Assembly (NCBI GenBank): GCA_900543515.1
Contig: UQRW01000008.1
Span: 1 to 55,699, forward strand
Direction of reading: 5' to 3'
Source: an uncultured Collinsella sp.
GTDB lineage: Bacteria; Actinomycetota; Coriobacteriia; Coriobacteriales; Coriobacteriaceae
DNA length: 55,699 nucleotides
In this document: one piece after another, positions 7,588 through 16,149 of the stretch
Layout: each line of letters starts with the position of its first letter
Position numbering within the stretch: position 1 is the first letter of the stretch
Translations under genes and position numbers: made by a program
The notes under the pieces: generated by a model
What the model was told of the DNA's origin: nothing
Seen by the model: only the letters and a program-made list of their open reading frames with translations
Database searches by the model: none

Positions 7588-8649
7588 ATGAAGGAGACCG
7601 AGAAGATCGAGATCATGCACTTCGACCAGGAGGGCTACCTCGAGGACGGCAGGAACGTCTACGAGGCCGGCAAGAAGATGACCGCCCTGGCCGACCGCGT
7701 GCACGAGGAGGGCTACGACGCCGTCTTCCTGATGGGCGTCGGCGGCACCTGGGACGAGTTCATGCAGCTCGAGTACCTCATGAACAAGTTCGGCGACCGC
7801 GACCTCGAGGTCTACCTGATCCACGCCGCCGAGTGGAACGTCATGGGCCACAAGCGCATGACCGACAGGTCCGTCGTGCTGACCGCCTCCGAGTCCGGCA
7901 CCACCCCCGAGGTGCTCGAGGCCGTCGGCAAGATGAGGGAGATGGGCGTGCGCGTCTTCGCCATGACCAACCCCGAGGGCAAGATCGGGCAGGCCGTGGG
8001 CGCCGAGAACTGCGTCATGATGGCCTCCGACCACGGCGCCGGCGGCTGCGAGAAGGGCTACTACCTCGCCGACTGCTTCGGCCTGCGCCTGCTCAACCGC
8101 CGCGGCTGCTTCCCCAAGTTCGACCTGTTCATCGAGCAGACGAAGGACGTCTGGAAGGACATGCTCGACATCCGCAAGCGCTTCGAGCCGCGCGCCGAGG
8201 AGCTCGCCAGGAAGTACGCGCTGGCCGACTACACCATGTTCATCGGCTCGGGCGCGCTGTGGGGCGAGACCATCCTGTACTCCATGTGTCTGCTCGAGGA
8301 GATGCAGTGGAAGCGCATCCGCCACATCACCTCGCACGACTTCTTCCACGGCACGCTCGAGCTGCTCGAGCCCGGCGTCCCGGTGTTCCTGTTCATGGGA
8401 GAGGACGAGTGCCGCGCCCTCGACGAGCGCGTCCGCGCCTTCCTCACCAGCGGCGTGACCGGCGACGAGGACTACGTCATCATCGACACCGCCGAGTACG
8501 CGATCCCGGGCCTGGACGACGACTTCCGCGTCATCGTGTCGCCGTGGATCCTGTCCGTGCTGACCACCGACCGCCTCGCGCGCAACTACGAGCTGGTCAC
8601 CAAGCACAACCTCAAGTACCGCCGCTACTACCACCAGTTCGACTACTAA
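7588..8649 (+). CDS. FrlB/GfrF-like SIS-domain deglycase, copy 2 (identical)
   Basis: Same 353-residue protein as at 2439-3500, with the same SIS loops and the E238/H254 pair. Here it has its own promoter with the paired GntR-type motif, its own GGGAGG ribosome-binding site at 7576-7581, and its own terminator; it forms a single-gene unit. The leader differs entirely from copy 1. Two separately controlled copies of the deglycase may raise its level relative to the permease, preventing build-up of phosphorylated intermediates, which are toxic when the deglycase is lacking in Salmonella. That dosage role is inference. Confidence 0.85.
   Translation: MKETEKIEIMHFDQEGYLEDGRNVYEAGKKMTALADRVHEEGYDAVFLMGVGGTWDEFMQLEYLMNKFGDRDLEVYLIHAAEWNVMGHKRMTDRSVVLTASESGTTPEVLEAVGKMREMGVRVFAMTNPEGKIGQAVGAENCVMMASDHGAGGCEKGYYLADCFGLRLLNRRGCFPKFDLFIEQTKDVWKDMLDIRKRFEPRAEELARKYALADYTMFIGSGALWGETILYSMCLLEEMQWKRIRHITSHDFFHGTLELLEPGVPVFLFMGEDECRALDERVRAFLTSGVTGDEDYVIIDTAEYAIPGLDDDFRVIVSPWILSVLTTDRLARNYELVTKHNLKYRRYYHQFDY
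7588..8649 (+). repeat. Exact 1,062-bp ORF repeat, copy 2
   Basis: Second copy of the repeat described for 2439-3500; boundaries coincide with the start and stop codons. The 11 bases directly after the stop (GAGCTGGTCAC) also occur inside the gene about 60 bp earlier, a small possible trace of the recombination junction. Confidence 0.9.
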
Positions 8650-8700
8650 GAGCTGGTCACGGGTCCGATATCTTGGCTGGTTGATATCTCGACCCTGCAC

Positions 8701-8733
8701 AAGGGCGTCCGCATTTGCGCGGGCGCCCTTTTT
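8701..8733 (+). terminator. Rho-independent terminator after second deglycase
   Basis: AAGGGCG (8701-8707) pairs with CGCCCTT (8724-8730), extended by four or five further pairs towards the loop, followed by TTTTT. Strong canonical terminator ending the sugar-amine cluster. Confidence 0.85.
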
Positions 8734-8830
8734 GCGTTGCGACAAGAGACTGCTGCTAACCGCTCGCCCTATGTTTCCAAATGAATACGGTGTGAGCCGA
8801 GGAGGACGATTCTCCCCGCAAACACTCTAG

Positions 8831-8876
8831 TATGCTAAAGTACCCAGAAGACCGGCGGAGCTATGCCGGTCTTCTG
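8831..8876 (+). promoter_or_regulatory. his operon promoter (-10) and 5' end hairpin
   Basis: TATGCT at 8831-8836 is a plausible -10; no good -35 is seen. Transcription starting near 8843 would put a perfect 12-bp inverted repeat (CAGAAGACCGGC at 8845-8856 with GCCGGTCTTCTG at 8865-8876, 8-nt loop) at the extreme 5' end of the his mRNA. No T-run follows, so a stabilising or regulatory hairpin is more likely than a terminator. No His-rich leader peptide or T-box is visible. Confidence 0.45.
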
Positions 8877-8911
8877 TTCCATACGAAACACAGCATGAGG
8901 AGGCTCACCAG

Positions 8912-10627
8912 ATGACGGCCACACCGTGGGGATTCCGGGACATATTGCCCGAGGAGGCTCAGGCGCGCGAGGAGATCGCATGTACGGTGAAGGGCTGCTT
9001 CAGGGAGCACCATTACCTTCCGGTCGAGACACCGCTGCTCGAGGACAAGGGTTCGCTCGAGGAAGGCGGCCGCATTGCGGACACGCCGTTTAAGCTCTTT
9101 GATGACGACGGCCGCCTGTTGGTGGTCCGTCCCGACAACACGCTGCCGATCGTGCGCTTGGTTTCGACCCGTATGCGCGCTGCCGACTTGCCTCTGCGCT
9201 TACGTTACGAGGCGCCGGTGGTTCGCGAGTGTCAGCGCAATGCCGGTGGTTCGCGCCAGTTTACGCAGTTGGGCTTTGAGCTTATCGGCGCGGGCGATAC
9301 CTCGGGCGATGTCGAGATTGTCTCGCTGGTCGCCGAGGCCGTGCGCGAGCTGGCACTTCCCGATGCGCGCATTATCGCAGGCAGCGTGCGTCCTTTTAAG
9401 GAATTGCTCGCGGTATGCGAGGATCGTGAGCTGGCTGCCGAGGCCCTGCGCTGCGTGCACGCCAACGACTTTGTGGGCCTCGATGCCCGCGTGGCGGCAA
9501 GCGCCGAGACCGATGCCGTTAAGGCCGCCGTCAGCGAACTGCCGCGCCTGCATGGTGGGGCCGAAGTGCTCGATCGCGTGGATGCGCTGCTGGCGGCTGC
9601 CGGTATTGTCGCGCCGCTCACGCGTGAGCTGCGCGCGCTGGTCGAGGGCCTGGCGCCCGAGGACGCTCAGGTGCTGTCCTTCGACTTTTCCATTATGAAT
9701 TCTTTCGATTACTACACGGGCCTGGTCTTTAAGGCCTATGCCGGTGGCCTGCCCGATCCGGTGGGCTCGGGCGGTCGCTACGACTCTATCTTTACCGGCG
9801 CGTTCGGCGACGGCATCGAGGTGCCGGCGGCGGGCTTCGCCTTTTCGCTCGAGCGTCTGGAGGCCGCGTGCACCTCTGCCGAGGACGCCGCCTCCGATGG
9901 TGACCACGCCGTGGGCCGCGGCGCCGAAGGCCCGCTACGCATCGCCGTGCCCAAGGGCTCGCTTAAGGCCGACACGCTCGACGTGCTCGAGGCCGCGGGC
10001 CTGGACGTCTCTGAGCTGCGCGACCCCGGCCGTCACCTGATTGTGCGCGGTCGCGACACGCGTGCCGGCGAGGGCACGGTCGGCGATATCGAGTTTGTCA
10101 TCGTGCGTCCCAGCGACGCGCCCGCTTTTGTGGGCTGTGGTGGTGCCGATTGCGGCATCTGTGGCTGGGACTCGCTCATCGAGGCAGACCTCAACTTGCT
10201 GCAGCTGGTCGATCTGGGCTACGGCCTGTGCACGTTTATCGAGGCAGAGCCCGCGTGGCGCGCCGGCCAGGCCGAGCGCAACTATGCCCGCCGCGGGTCG
10301 CTTCGCGTGGCCACCAAGTATCCGCGCATCGCGAGTGCCTGGTATGCCGAGCGCGGCGTGAACGCCGATATCGTCTCACTGCACGGCAACATCGAGCTGG
10401 GCCCCATCGTCGGCATGACCGATCGCATCGTGGATATTACCGCCACGGGCGCCACGCTGCGCGATAACGACCTGGTCATCACCGGCCGCATCATGGACTG
10501 CACGGCCCGCTTCTTTGTCAATCCGGGCGCCGCACGTCTGGATCCGCGCGTACGCAATCTGGCAGATCGCTTGGCGGCAGCCGTGAAGGGCAAGCATTTT
10601 GAGCCCGTTGCGGGCTCGGCACAATAG
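8912..10627 (+). CDS. hisZG: HisZ-HisG fusion: ATP phosphoribosyltransferase
   Basis: Single ORF of 571 residues; the ATG at 8912 follows GAGGAGG. Residues 1-320 form a HisZ-type class II synthetase-like regulatory subunit (WGFRDILP, RYEAPVVRECQ, GGRYDSIF at 288-295, AAGFAFSLERL at 306-316). A loose linker rich in Asp, Ala and Gly (about 320-341) leads to a short-form HisG catalytic domain from residue 342 (LRIAVPKGSL), with the PRPP-binding loop VDITATGATLRDND. Short HisG normally needs a separate HisZ to form the allosteric enzyme that condenses ATP with PRPP in the first step of histidine synthesis. Here both are joined in one chain with no frameshift. First gene of the his operon. Confidence 0.93.
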   Translation: MTATPWGFRDILPEEAQAREEIACTVKGCFREHHYLPVETPLLEDKGSLEEGGRIADTPFKLFDDDGRLLVVRPDNTLPIVRLVSTRMRAADLPLRLRYEAPVVRECQRNAGGSRQFTQLGFELIGAGDTSGDVEIVSLVAEAVRELALPDARIIAGSVRPFKELLAVCEDRELAAEALRCVHANDFVGLDARVAASAETDAVKAAVSELPRLHGGAEVLDRVDALLAAAGIVAPLTRELRALVEGLAPEDAQVLSFDFSIMNSFDYYTGLVFKAYAGGLPDPVGSGGRYDSIFTGAFGDGIEVPAAGFAFSLERLEAACTSAEDAASDGDHAVGRGAEGPLRIAVPKGSLKADTLDVLEAAGLDVSELRDPGRHLIVRGRDTRAGEGTVGDIEFVIVRPSDAPAFVGCGGADCGICGWDSLIEADLNLLQLVDLGYGLCTFIEAEPAWRAGQAERNYARRGSLRVATKYPRIASAWYAERGVNADIVSLHGNIELGPIVGMTDRIVDITATGATLRDNDLVITGRIMDCTARFFVNPGAARLDPRVRNLADRLAAAVKGKHFEPVAGSAQ

Positions 10628-10732
10628 CGCGAGCACTCACGGGCGCCCCAACGTCCGGGCTGCGGGCCGACTGGCGCCGCCGTCCGGCCTCTCGTTTTTC
10701 GAACACAACCTCGACCGATAGGGGATACCGAA

Positions 10733-12169
10733 ATGAAGACCATCAAGCTTGCTCCCGGTGAGCGCCTCGTTACCAACCAGCTCAACCGCAAGGGCGTGCT
10801 GCCGCAAAACATCGTCGACGCCGCCCGCGATATCGTGGCCAACGTGCGCGCCAATGGCGATGCCGCGGTGCGCGACTACTGTCAGCGTTTTGACGGCGTT
10901 GAACTGCAGAGCTTCCGTTTGCCGCAAGAGCAGATCGATGCCGCGCTCGAAGGCCTTGATCCCGCCTTTGTCGCGGCGCTCGAAAAGGCTGCACGCCAGA
11001 TTCGCGAGTTCCACCAGCGCGAGGTCGAGCAGAGCTGGTTTACCACGCGTGCGGACGGCACCATGCTCGGCGTTAAGGTGACCCCGCTCGCGGCGGCCGG
11101 CATCTATGTGCCGGGCGGTCGCGCGCAGTACCCTTCCACCGTGCTTATGAACGCCATTCCCGCCAAGGTGGCCGGCGTCAAACGCGTGGTTATGGTGACC
11201 CCGCCGCAAAAGGATGGACTGATTAGCCCGTATACGCTCGCGGCCGCTAAACTCGGCGGCGTGGACGAGATCTATATGGTGGGCGGCGCCCAGGCCGTGG
11301 CCGCGCTGGCATATGGCACCGAGACCATTCCGCGCGTCGACAAAATTACCGGTCCGGGCAACGCTTTTGTCGCCGCTGCCAAGCAGATTGTCTCGGGCGA
11401 CGTGGGCATCGACATGGTCGCCGGCCCGTCCGAGGTCTGCGTGCTGGCTGATGCTACGGCCAAGCCCACGGTGGTCGCGGCAGACCTGATGGCTCAGGCC
11501 GAGCACGACCCGCTGGCAGCCTGCTATCTGGTGACCTGCGACGAGCAGTTTGCGCGCGAGGTCGAGGCGGGCATCGACATCCTGGTGGCGCAGTCCCCGC
11601 GTGCCGAGATCACACGTGCCTCGCTCGATAACGAGGGCACCATCGTGGTGGCCGCCGACATGGCCGCTGCCGTCGAGGCGGTGAACACCGTGGCGCCCGA
11701 GCACCTTGAGCTGCACTGCAAGGACGCGATGGGCCTGCTCGGCGGCATTCGCAACGCCGGCGCCATCTTTGTGGGCGCCTGGAGCTCCGAGCCGCTCGGC
11801 GATTACGTCGCCGGCCCCAACCACACGCTTCCGACCGGTGGCACGGCCATGTTCTCCAACCCGCTTTCGGTCGAAGAGTTCGTTAAGCGCTCGAGTGTCA
11901 TTTGCTATACGCCCGAAGGCCTGCTCTCCGATGCACCCGCCACACAGCGTCTGGCCGAGGCCGAGGGCCTGTGGGCGCACGCGCTCTCTGCCGCTCTGCG
12001 TCGTCGCGTGCTGGAGCAGGGCGAGGATGCCGTGAGTGCCGAGTCGCTGGCTGCGGCCGACCTGACCAAGGTCGCCTGGCCGGGCGACGCTGTGGCGACG
12101 GTCGCCGAGGGTGTGGACCTCGCGGCTGCAGGCTCGGATGGCGCTGGCGCGACCGGCGGGGAGGCCTAA
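10733..12169 (+). CDS. hisD: Histidinol dehydrogenase
   Basis: Protein of 478 residues with ATG at 10733 after AGGGGAT. Full-length HisD with the segments IYVPGGRAQYPSTVLMN, GPGNAFVAAAKQ, DMVAGPSEVCVLAD and NHTLPTGGTAMF, covering the NAD- and zinc-binding regions. It oxidises L-histidinol in two steps to L-histidine. The C-terminal about 40 residues are an Ala/Gly-rich extension beyond the usual end. Only one base separates its stop from hisC. Confidence 0.96.
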   Translation: MKTIKLAPGERLVTNQLNRKGVLPQNIVDAARDIVANVRANGDAAVRDYCQRFDGVELQSFRLPQEQIDAALEGLDPAFVAALEKAARQIREFHQREVEQSWFTTRADGTMLGVKVTPLAAAGIYVPGGRAQYPSTVLMNAIPAKVAGVKRVVMVTPPQKDGLISPYTLAAAKLGGVDEIYMVGGAQAVAALAYGTETIPRVDKITGPGNAFVAAAKQIVSGDVGIDMVAGPSEVCVLADATAKPTVVAADLMAQAEHDPLAACYLVTCDEQFAREVEAGIDILVAQSPRAEITRASLDNEGTIVVAADMAAAVEAVNTVAPEHLELHCKDAMGLLGGIRNAGAIFVGAWSSEPLGDYVAGPNHTLPTGGTAMFSNPLSVEEFVKRSSVICYTPEGLLSDAPATQRLAEAEGLWAHALSAALRRRVLEQGEDAVSAESLAAADLTKVAWPGDAVATVAEGVDLAAAGSDGAGATGGEA

Positions 12170-12170
12170 T

Positions 12171-13286
12171 ATGGCCGAGCTGACGCCCCGCATGAAGGAG
12201 CTCGTCCAGCCTTACCTGGCCGGTATTGAGCCCTACGATCCCAACTTTACGCCCACGCGCATCAATCTTTCGGCCAACGAGAACACCTATCCCGTGCCCG
12301 CTGGCGTGCGCAAGGCGGTTGATGCGGCCTTGGCTGCTACGCCGCTCAACCGCTACCCCGATCCCATGTCCAACGACCTGCGCGACGAGCTTGCCGCTTG
12401 GCATGGCGTGGCTCGCGAGAATATCTGCGTGGGCAACGGCGGTGACGAGCTGCTCTATAACTACTTGCTGGCGTTTGGCGGCGCGGGGCGGACCCTGCTC
12501 AACTGCCCGCCGTGCTTTAGCGAGTATGCGTTCTTTGCGTCGCTGTGCCAGACCGAGGTGCGCGACGTGTGGCGCGACCCGGCGACCTTTGAGCTCGACC
12601 AGGCGGCGGTGCTTGCGGCGGCTCCCGAGTGCAATCTGGCGATCGTGACCTCGCCCAACAATCCCACGGGTGACGTGGCGCCGCTCGACTTTGTTGCGGC
12701 TCTGTGCGATGCCTGCCCCGGCATGGTCATGGTCGACGAGGCCTACGTGGAGTTTGCCGACGATTCGTTTGGCGCGGCAACTACGGCGCAAGGCCTTATT
12801 GCCGAGCATCCTAACCTGGTGATTCTGCATACACTGTCCAAGGCGTTCGGCGCCGCCGGCACGCGCCTGGGCTATGTGATCGCGGCGCCCGAGGTCATCG
12901 ACGTGTTCGCGGCGATTCGCCAGATCTATTCGGTCAACGTGTTGAGCCAGGCGGCGGCGCTTGCCTGCGTGCGTGCCCGCGATGCGTACGCGCCCGTGGT
13001 GGCACAGGTCGCATCCGAGCGCGAGCGCGAGTTGTGTGCCCTGCGCGCGATGGCTGCCGAGGGTCTGCCCGTGGAGGCGTGGCCGAGCGCGGCGAACTTT
13101 GTGCTTGTGCGCACGCCGCATGCCACGCGCGTGCGCGAGCGTCTGCGCGACGAGTATTCGATTTTGGTGCGCGACTTTAGTTACGCGCCGGGGCTCGCGG
13201 ACTGTCTGCGCATTACCGTAGGCACCCCGCAGGAAAACGACGAGGTGCTGGCCGCGTTTGCCGTGCTGGTGAAGGAGGAGATGTAG
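12171..13286 (+). CDS. hisC: Histidinol-phosphate aminotransferase
   Basis: Protein of 371 residues. The ATG at 12171 follows GGGGAGG at 12158-12164; an upstream in-frame start within hisD is unlikely. Fold-type I PLP enzyme with NPTGD (about 164-168), MVDEAYVEF (187-195), and TLSKAFGAAGTRLGY with PLP lysine K224. It converts imidazole acetol phosphate to L-histidinol phosphate. Its stop is immediately followed by the hisB ATG. Confidence 0.95.
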   Translation: MAELTPRMKELVQPYLAGIEPYDPNFTPTRINLSANENTYPVPAGVRKAVDAALAATPLNRYPDPMSNDLRDELAAWHGVARENICVGNGGDELLYNYLLAFGGAGRTLLNCPPCFSEYAFFASLCQTEVRDVWRDPATFELDQAAVLAAAPECNLAIVTSPNNPTGDVAPLDFVAALCDACPGMVMVDEAYVEFADDSFGAATTAQGLIAEHPNLVILHTLSKAFGAAGTRLGYVIAAPEVIDVFAAIRQIYSVNVLSQAAALACVRARDAYAPVVAQVASERERELCALRAMAAEGLPVEAWPSAANFVLVRTPHATRVRERLRDEYSILVRDFSYAPGLADCLRITVGTPQENDEVLAAFAVLVKEEM

Positions 13287-13874
13287 ATGGACCGCTATGC
13301 CGAGGTGACCCGCAAGACGGGGGAGACCGACATTGTCGTAAAGCTCGACCTGGACGGATGCGGCGTGTGTGATATCTCGACCGGCGTACCGTTTTTCGAC
13401 CACATGCTCAACGCTTTTGGCCGCCATGGTCTGTTCGATCTGACGGTGCACGCGGTGGGCGACGTGGAGGTCGATGCGCACCACACCGTCGAGGACACGG
13501 GTATTGTGCTGGGCGAGGCGTTTTGCCAGGCGCTGGGCGACAAGGCGGGCATTACGCGCTTTGCCGACGCGGCGATCGCCATGGACGAGACGCTCGTGAT
13601 GGCTGCTGTTGATATTTCGGGCCGTGGGCAGGCCTACTGCGAGCTGCCCGTGCCGACCGAGCGCGTGGGCAGCTTCGATACCGAGCTGGCCGTCGAGTTC
13701 TTCTACGCCTTTGCGCGTGACGCCAAGCTCACGCTGCACGTGCGCGAGCTGGCGGGCAGCAACTCGCATCACATTATCGAGGCTGCCTTTAAGGCCGTGG
13801 GCCGCACGATGCGCCACGCCTGCGAGCTCGATCCCCGCGTGCAGGGCATCCCCAGCACCAAGGGATCGCTGTAA
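13287..13874 (+). CDS. hisB: Imidazoleglycerol-phosphate dehydratase
   Basis: Protein of 195 residues, the size of a monofunctional HisB lacking the phosphatase domain. It carries the paired metal-binding motifs VDAHHTVEDTG (about 66-76) and SNSHHIIEAAFKA (about 153-165), and FFDHMLNAFGRHG. It dehydrates imidazole glycerol phosphate. The phosphatase step is supplied by the PHP enzyme encoded convergently at 17011-17922. Confidence 0.96.
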   Translation: MDRYAEVTRKTGETDIVVKLDLDGCGVCDISTGVPFFDHMLNAFGRHGLFDLTVHAVGDVEVDAHHTVEDTGIVLGEAFCQALGDKAGITRFADAAIAMDETLVMAAVDISGRGQAYCELPVPTERVGSFDTELAVEFFYAFARDAKLTLHVRELAGSNSHHIIEAAFKAVGRTMRHACELDPRVQGIPSTKGSL

Positions 13875-13896
13875 CCTGCCAAAAAAGGGACAGGTT
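13873..13896 (+). promoter_or_regulatory. Small intra-operon hairpin between hisB and hisH
   Basis: AACCTG (13873-13878) pairs with CAGGTT (13891-13896), with two further C-G pairs inside. It lies directly at the hisB stop and before the hisH ribosome-binding site. It could protect a processed 3' end or modulate hisH translation. The sequence AGGGACAGG is also of the type found in the dispersed intergenic repeats of this window. Confidence 0.3.
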
Positions 13897-13920
13897 TTGA
13901 ATGGGGAAAAGGAGGGTCGC

Positions 13921-14622
13921 GTGGGCGAACCGAAGATCGTGGTAGTTGACTACCACAAGGGCAACTTGTCGAGCGTCGTGCGCGGGCTTGCGCGCGCCGG
14001 TGCCGCCGCCTGCACATCGGACGATCCGGAGCAGATCCGCCGCGTCGACGGCCTGGTCATTCCGGGCGTGGGCGCGTTCTATGACGCGATCGCCTTTATG
14101 CGCCAGAGTGGCGAGGCGGACGCGGTGCTCGATGCTGTCGCCACCGGAACTCCGCTGCTCGGCATTTGCCTGGGCCTTCAGCTATTTTTTGAGCGCGGCA
14201 ACGAAGGCGTGCCTGCGGACGAGGGCGCGGTTGCCGATGGCAACACCCCCCAGCAGGCCGGTGGCCCCTGGGTCGATGGCCTGGGTATTATGTGCGGTTC
14301 GTGCACGCGCTTGGAGTCGAGTCGCCTGAAGGTGCCGCACGTGGGCTGGGACCAGGTGCACATGACGCCCACCGGTGCGGCCGATCCGCTGCTTACTGGT
14401 TTTGCCGAGGGTGCCAACATGTACTTCACCCACAGCTACGCGGTGTCCGACGATGCCGATGCCGCCGATGTGCTGGCGCGCACGCACTATACGCGGAGCT
14501 TCCCGTGCATCGTGCGCCATGGCAACGTGTGGGGCTGCCAGTTCCATCCCGAGAAATCCTCCGCGCTGGGTCAGCGCATTCTTAAAAACTTTGTGAGCAT
14601 CGTCGAGGGGGCCGGCCGATGA
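13921..14622 (+). CDS. hisH: Imidazole glycerol phosphate synthase, glutaminase subunit
   Basis: Protein of 233 residues starting at GTG 13921, with GGAGGG at 13911-13916; the upstream frame shows no supported start. Class I glutamine amidotransferase with GICLGLQLFF carrying the nucleophile C83 and the His/Glu dyad in WGCQFHPEKSS. It generates ammonia for HisF. An insertion of about 15 residues (around 97-115) sits after the nucleophile elbow compared with typical HisH. Its stop overlaps the hisA start by 4 bp. Confidence 0.95.
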   Translation: MGEPKIVVVDYHKGNLSSVVRGLARAGAAACTSDDPEQIRRVDGLVIPGVGAFYDAIAFMRQSGEADAVLDAVATGTPLLGICLGLQLFFERGNEGVPADEGAVADGNTPQQAGGPWVDGLGIMCGSCTRLESSRLKVPHVGWDQVHMTPTGAADPLLTGFAEGANMYFTHSYAVSDDADAADVLARTHYTRSFPCIVRHGNVWGCQFHPEKSSALGQRILKNFVSIVEGAGR

Positions 14623-15362
14623 TTCTGTTTCCCGCAATCGATTTGATCGGCGGTAAGGTCGTGCGCCTGGAACGCGGTGACCGGAGCCGCTGCAAGGTAT
14701 ATTCCGACGACCCCGTGGCCGTTGCCCGCTCCTTTGCCGAGCAGGGCACGAGCTGGGTGCACGTCGTCGACCTGTCCGCTGCCTTTGGCGAGGACGAGGA
14801 CGCGTGCGCTGCCAACTCGGCGGCGATAAAGGCTATCTGCGGCGTCGACGGTCTGTCCGTGGACGTGGGCGGCGGCGTTCGCTCGCTCGCGCGCATCGAC
14901 GAGCTTGCCGGCTATGGCGCGCGTCGCATCGCGCTGGGCACGGTGATCGTGACCGAGCCGGGATTTGCCGAGGTGGCGGCTCGCGGCTTTGGCGAGCTGC
15001 TGGTGGCAGATATCGCCGCACGCGACGGCCAGGTCAAGGTGAACGGCTGGCGCGACGGCGCGGGCGTGGCACTCGACGATGCCGTGGCGCAGCTTTCCGA
15101 GCTGGGCTTTAAGCATCTGGTGTATACCGACATCGCGCGCGATGGCATGCAGACGGGCATCGATGTGGCGGCGTATCGTCATGTGGCCGAGGTCGCGGGC
15201 TTTCCCGTCGTGGCTTCGGGTGGTATCTCGACGCTCGACGATATCCGCGCACTGGCCGCGGTGGGTGAGGATGCTATTGAGGGCGCCATTACCGGCCGTG
15301 CGCTCTACGAGGGCAACTTTACGCTGGCCCAGGCGCTAGCCGCCGCCCGAGGGGAGGAGTAG
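14619..15362 (+). CDS. hisA: Phosphoribosylformimino-5-aminoimidazole carboxamide ribotide isomerase
   Basis: Protein of 247 residues, starting in an ATGA overlap with hisH. (beta/alpha)8 barrel with the first catalytic Asp in FPAIDLIGGKVV (D8) and the second in LVYTDIARDGMQTG. Phosphate-binding glycines are in VDVGGGVRS and VVASGGIS. Catalyses the Amadori rearrangement of ProFAR to PRFAR. Confidence 0.96.
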   Translation: MILFPAIDLIGGKVVRLERGDRSRCKVYSDDPVAVARSFAEQGTSWVHVVDLSAAFGEDEDACAANSAAIKAICGVDGLSVDVGGGVRSLARIDELAGYGARRIALGTVIVTEPGFAEVAARGFGELLVADIAARDGQVKVNGWRDGAGVALDDAVAQLSELGFKHLVYTDIARDGMQTGIDVAAYRHVAEVAGFPVVASGGISTLDDIRALAAVGEDAIEGAITGRALYEGNFTLAQALAAARGEE

Positions 15363-15365
15363 CCC

Positions 15366-16148
15366 ATGCTTACCAAACGCGTGATTCCCTGCTTGGACGT
15401 CAAGGACGGCCGCGTGGTCAAGGGCGTCAACTTTGTGAGCCTGCGCGATGCGGGCGACCCGGTGGAGCTAGCCCGCGCCTACGACCGCGAGGGTGCGGAC
15501 GAGGTTGTCTTCCTGGACATTACCGCCACGAGCGACAACCGCGCGACGACCATCGAGATGGCGGCGCATGCGGCCGAGGAGCTCGCTATTCCCTATACCG
15601 TGGGCGGCGGCTTTCGCGACCTGGCGGGCATGCGCACCATGGTTGCAGCCGGCGCCGACAAGGTGTCGCTTAACTCTGCCGCCGTGCGCGATCCGTCGTT
15701 GATTAGCCAGGCTGCCGCGGCGTTTGGCAGCCAGGCCGTGGTCGTGGCGATCGATGCCAAGCGCGTCGGTTTGCCCGGCGCATCTGGTGCCGACAAGTGG
15801 GAGGTCTTTACCGCAGGCGGCCGCAACGCCACGGGTATCGACGCGGTGGCGTGGGCCGAGGAGGCGGCCCGTCGCGGCGCCGGCGAGATCTTGCTCACCA
15901 GTATGGACCGCGACGGCACCAAGGCCGGCTTTGACCTGGCGCTCACCCGCGCCGTGGCGCGCGCGGTGCCGATTCCCGTCATCGCGAGCGGCGGCGTGGG
16001 CACGCTCGAGCATTTTGCTGAGGGCGTGATCGAGGGCGAAGCCGACGCCGTACTGGCGGCAAGCGTCTTTCACTTTGGGACGTTCAGCATTCGCCAGGTG
16101 AAGGAGTATATGGCGTCGCAGGGCATTCCTGTGAGATTGGACTTCTAA
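15366..16148 (+). CDS. hisF: Imidazole glycerol phosphate synthase, cyclase subunit
   Basis: Protein of 260 residues with ATG at 15366 three bases after the hisA stop; GGGGAGGAG lies at the hisA end. Paralogue of HisA with catalytic Asp in RVIPCLDVKDGRVVKG and in LLTSMDRDGTKAG. Uses ammonia from HisH to form imidazole glycerol phosphate and AICAR; AICAR is the substrate of purH at 44166. A 115-bp palindromic repeat follows immediately. Confidence 0.96.
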   Translation: MLTKRVIPCLDVKDGRVVKGVNFVSLRDAGDPVELARAYDREGADEVVFLDITATSDNRATTIEMAAHAAEELAIPYTVGGGFRDLAGMRTMVAAGADKVSLNSAAVRDPSLISQAAAAFGSQAVVVAIDAKRVGLPGASGADKWEVFTAGGRNATGIDAVAWAEEAARRGAGEILLTSMDRDGTKAGFDLALTRAVARAVPIPVIASGGVGTLEHFAEGVIEGEADAVLAASVFHFGTFSIRQVKEYMASQGIPVRLDF

Positions 16149-16149
16149 T

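Noticed and set aside
8734..8911. T-box or His leader peptide controlling the his operon
   Set aside because: No T-box sequence and no ORF with consecutive His codons; only a hairpin at the predicted mRNA start.
11898..13817. A 639-codon antisense frame under hisD, hisC and hisB
   Set aside because: It runs opposite three well-identified genes, has no ribosome-binding site and no recognisable domain; a shadow of high GC.
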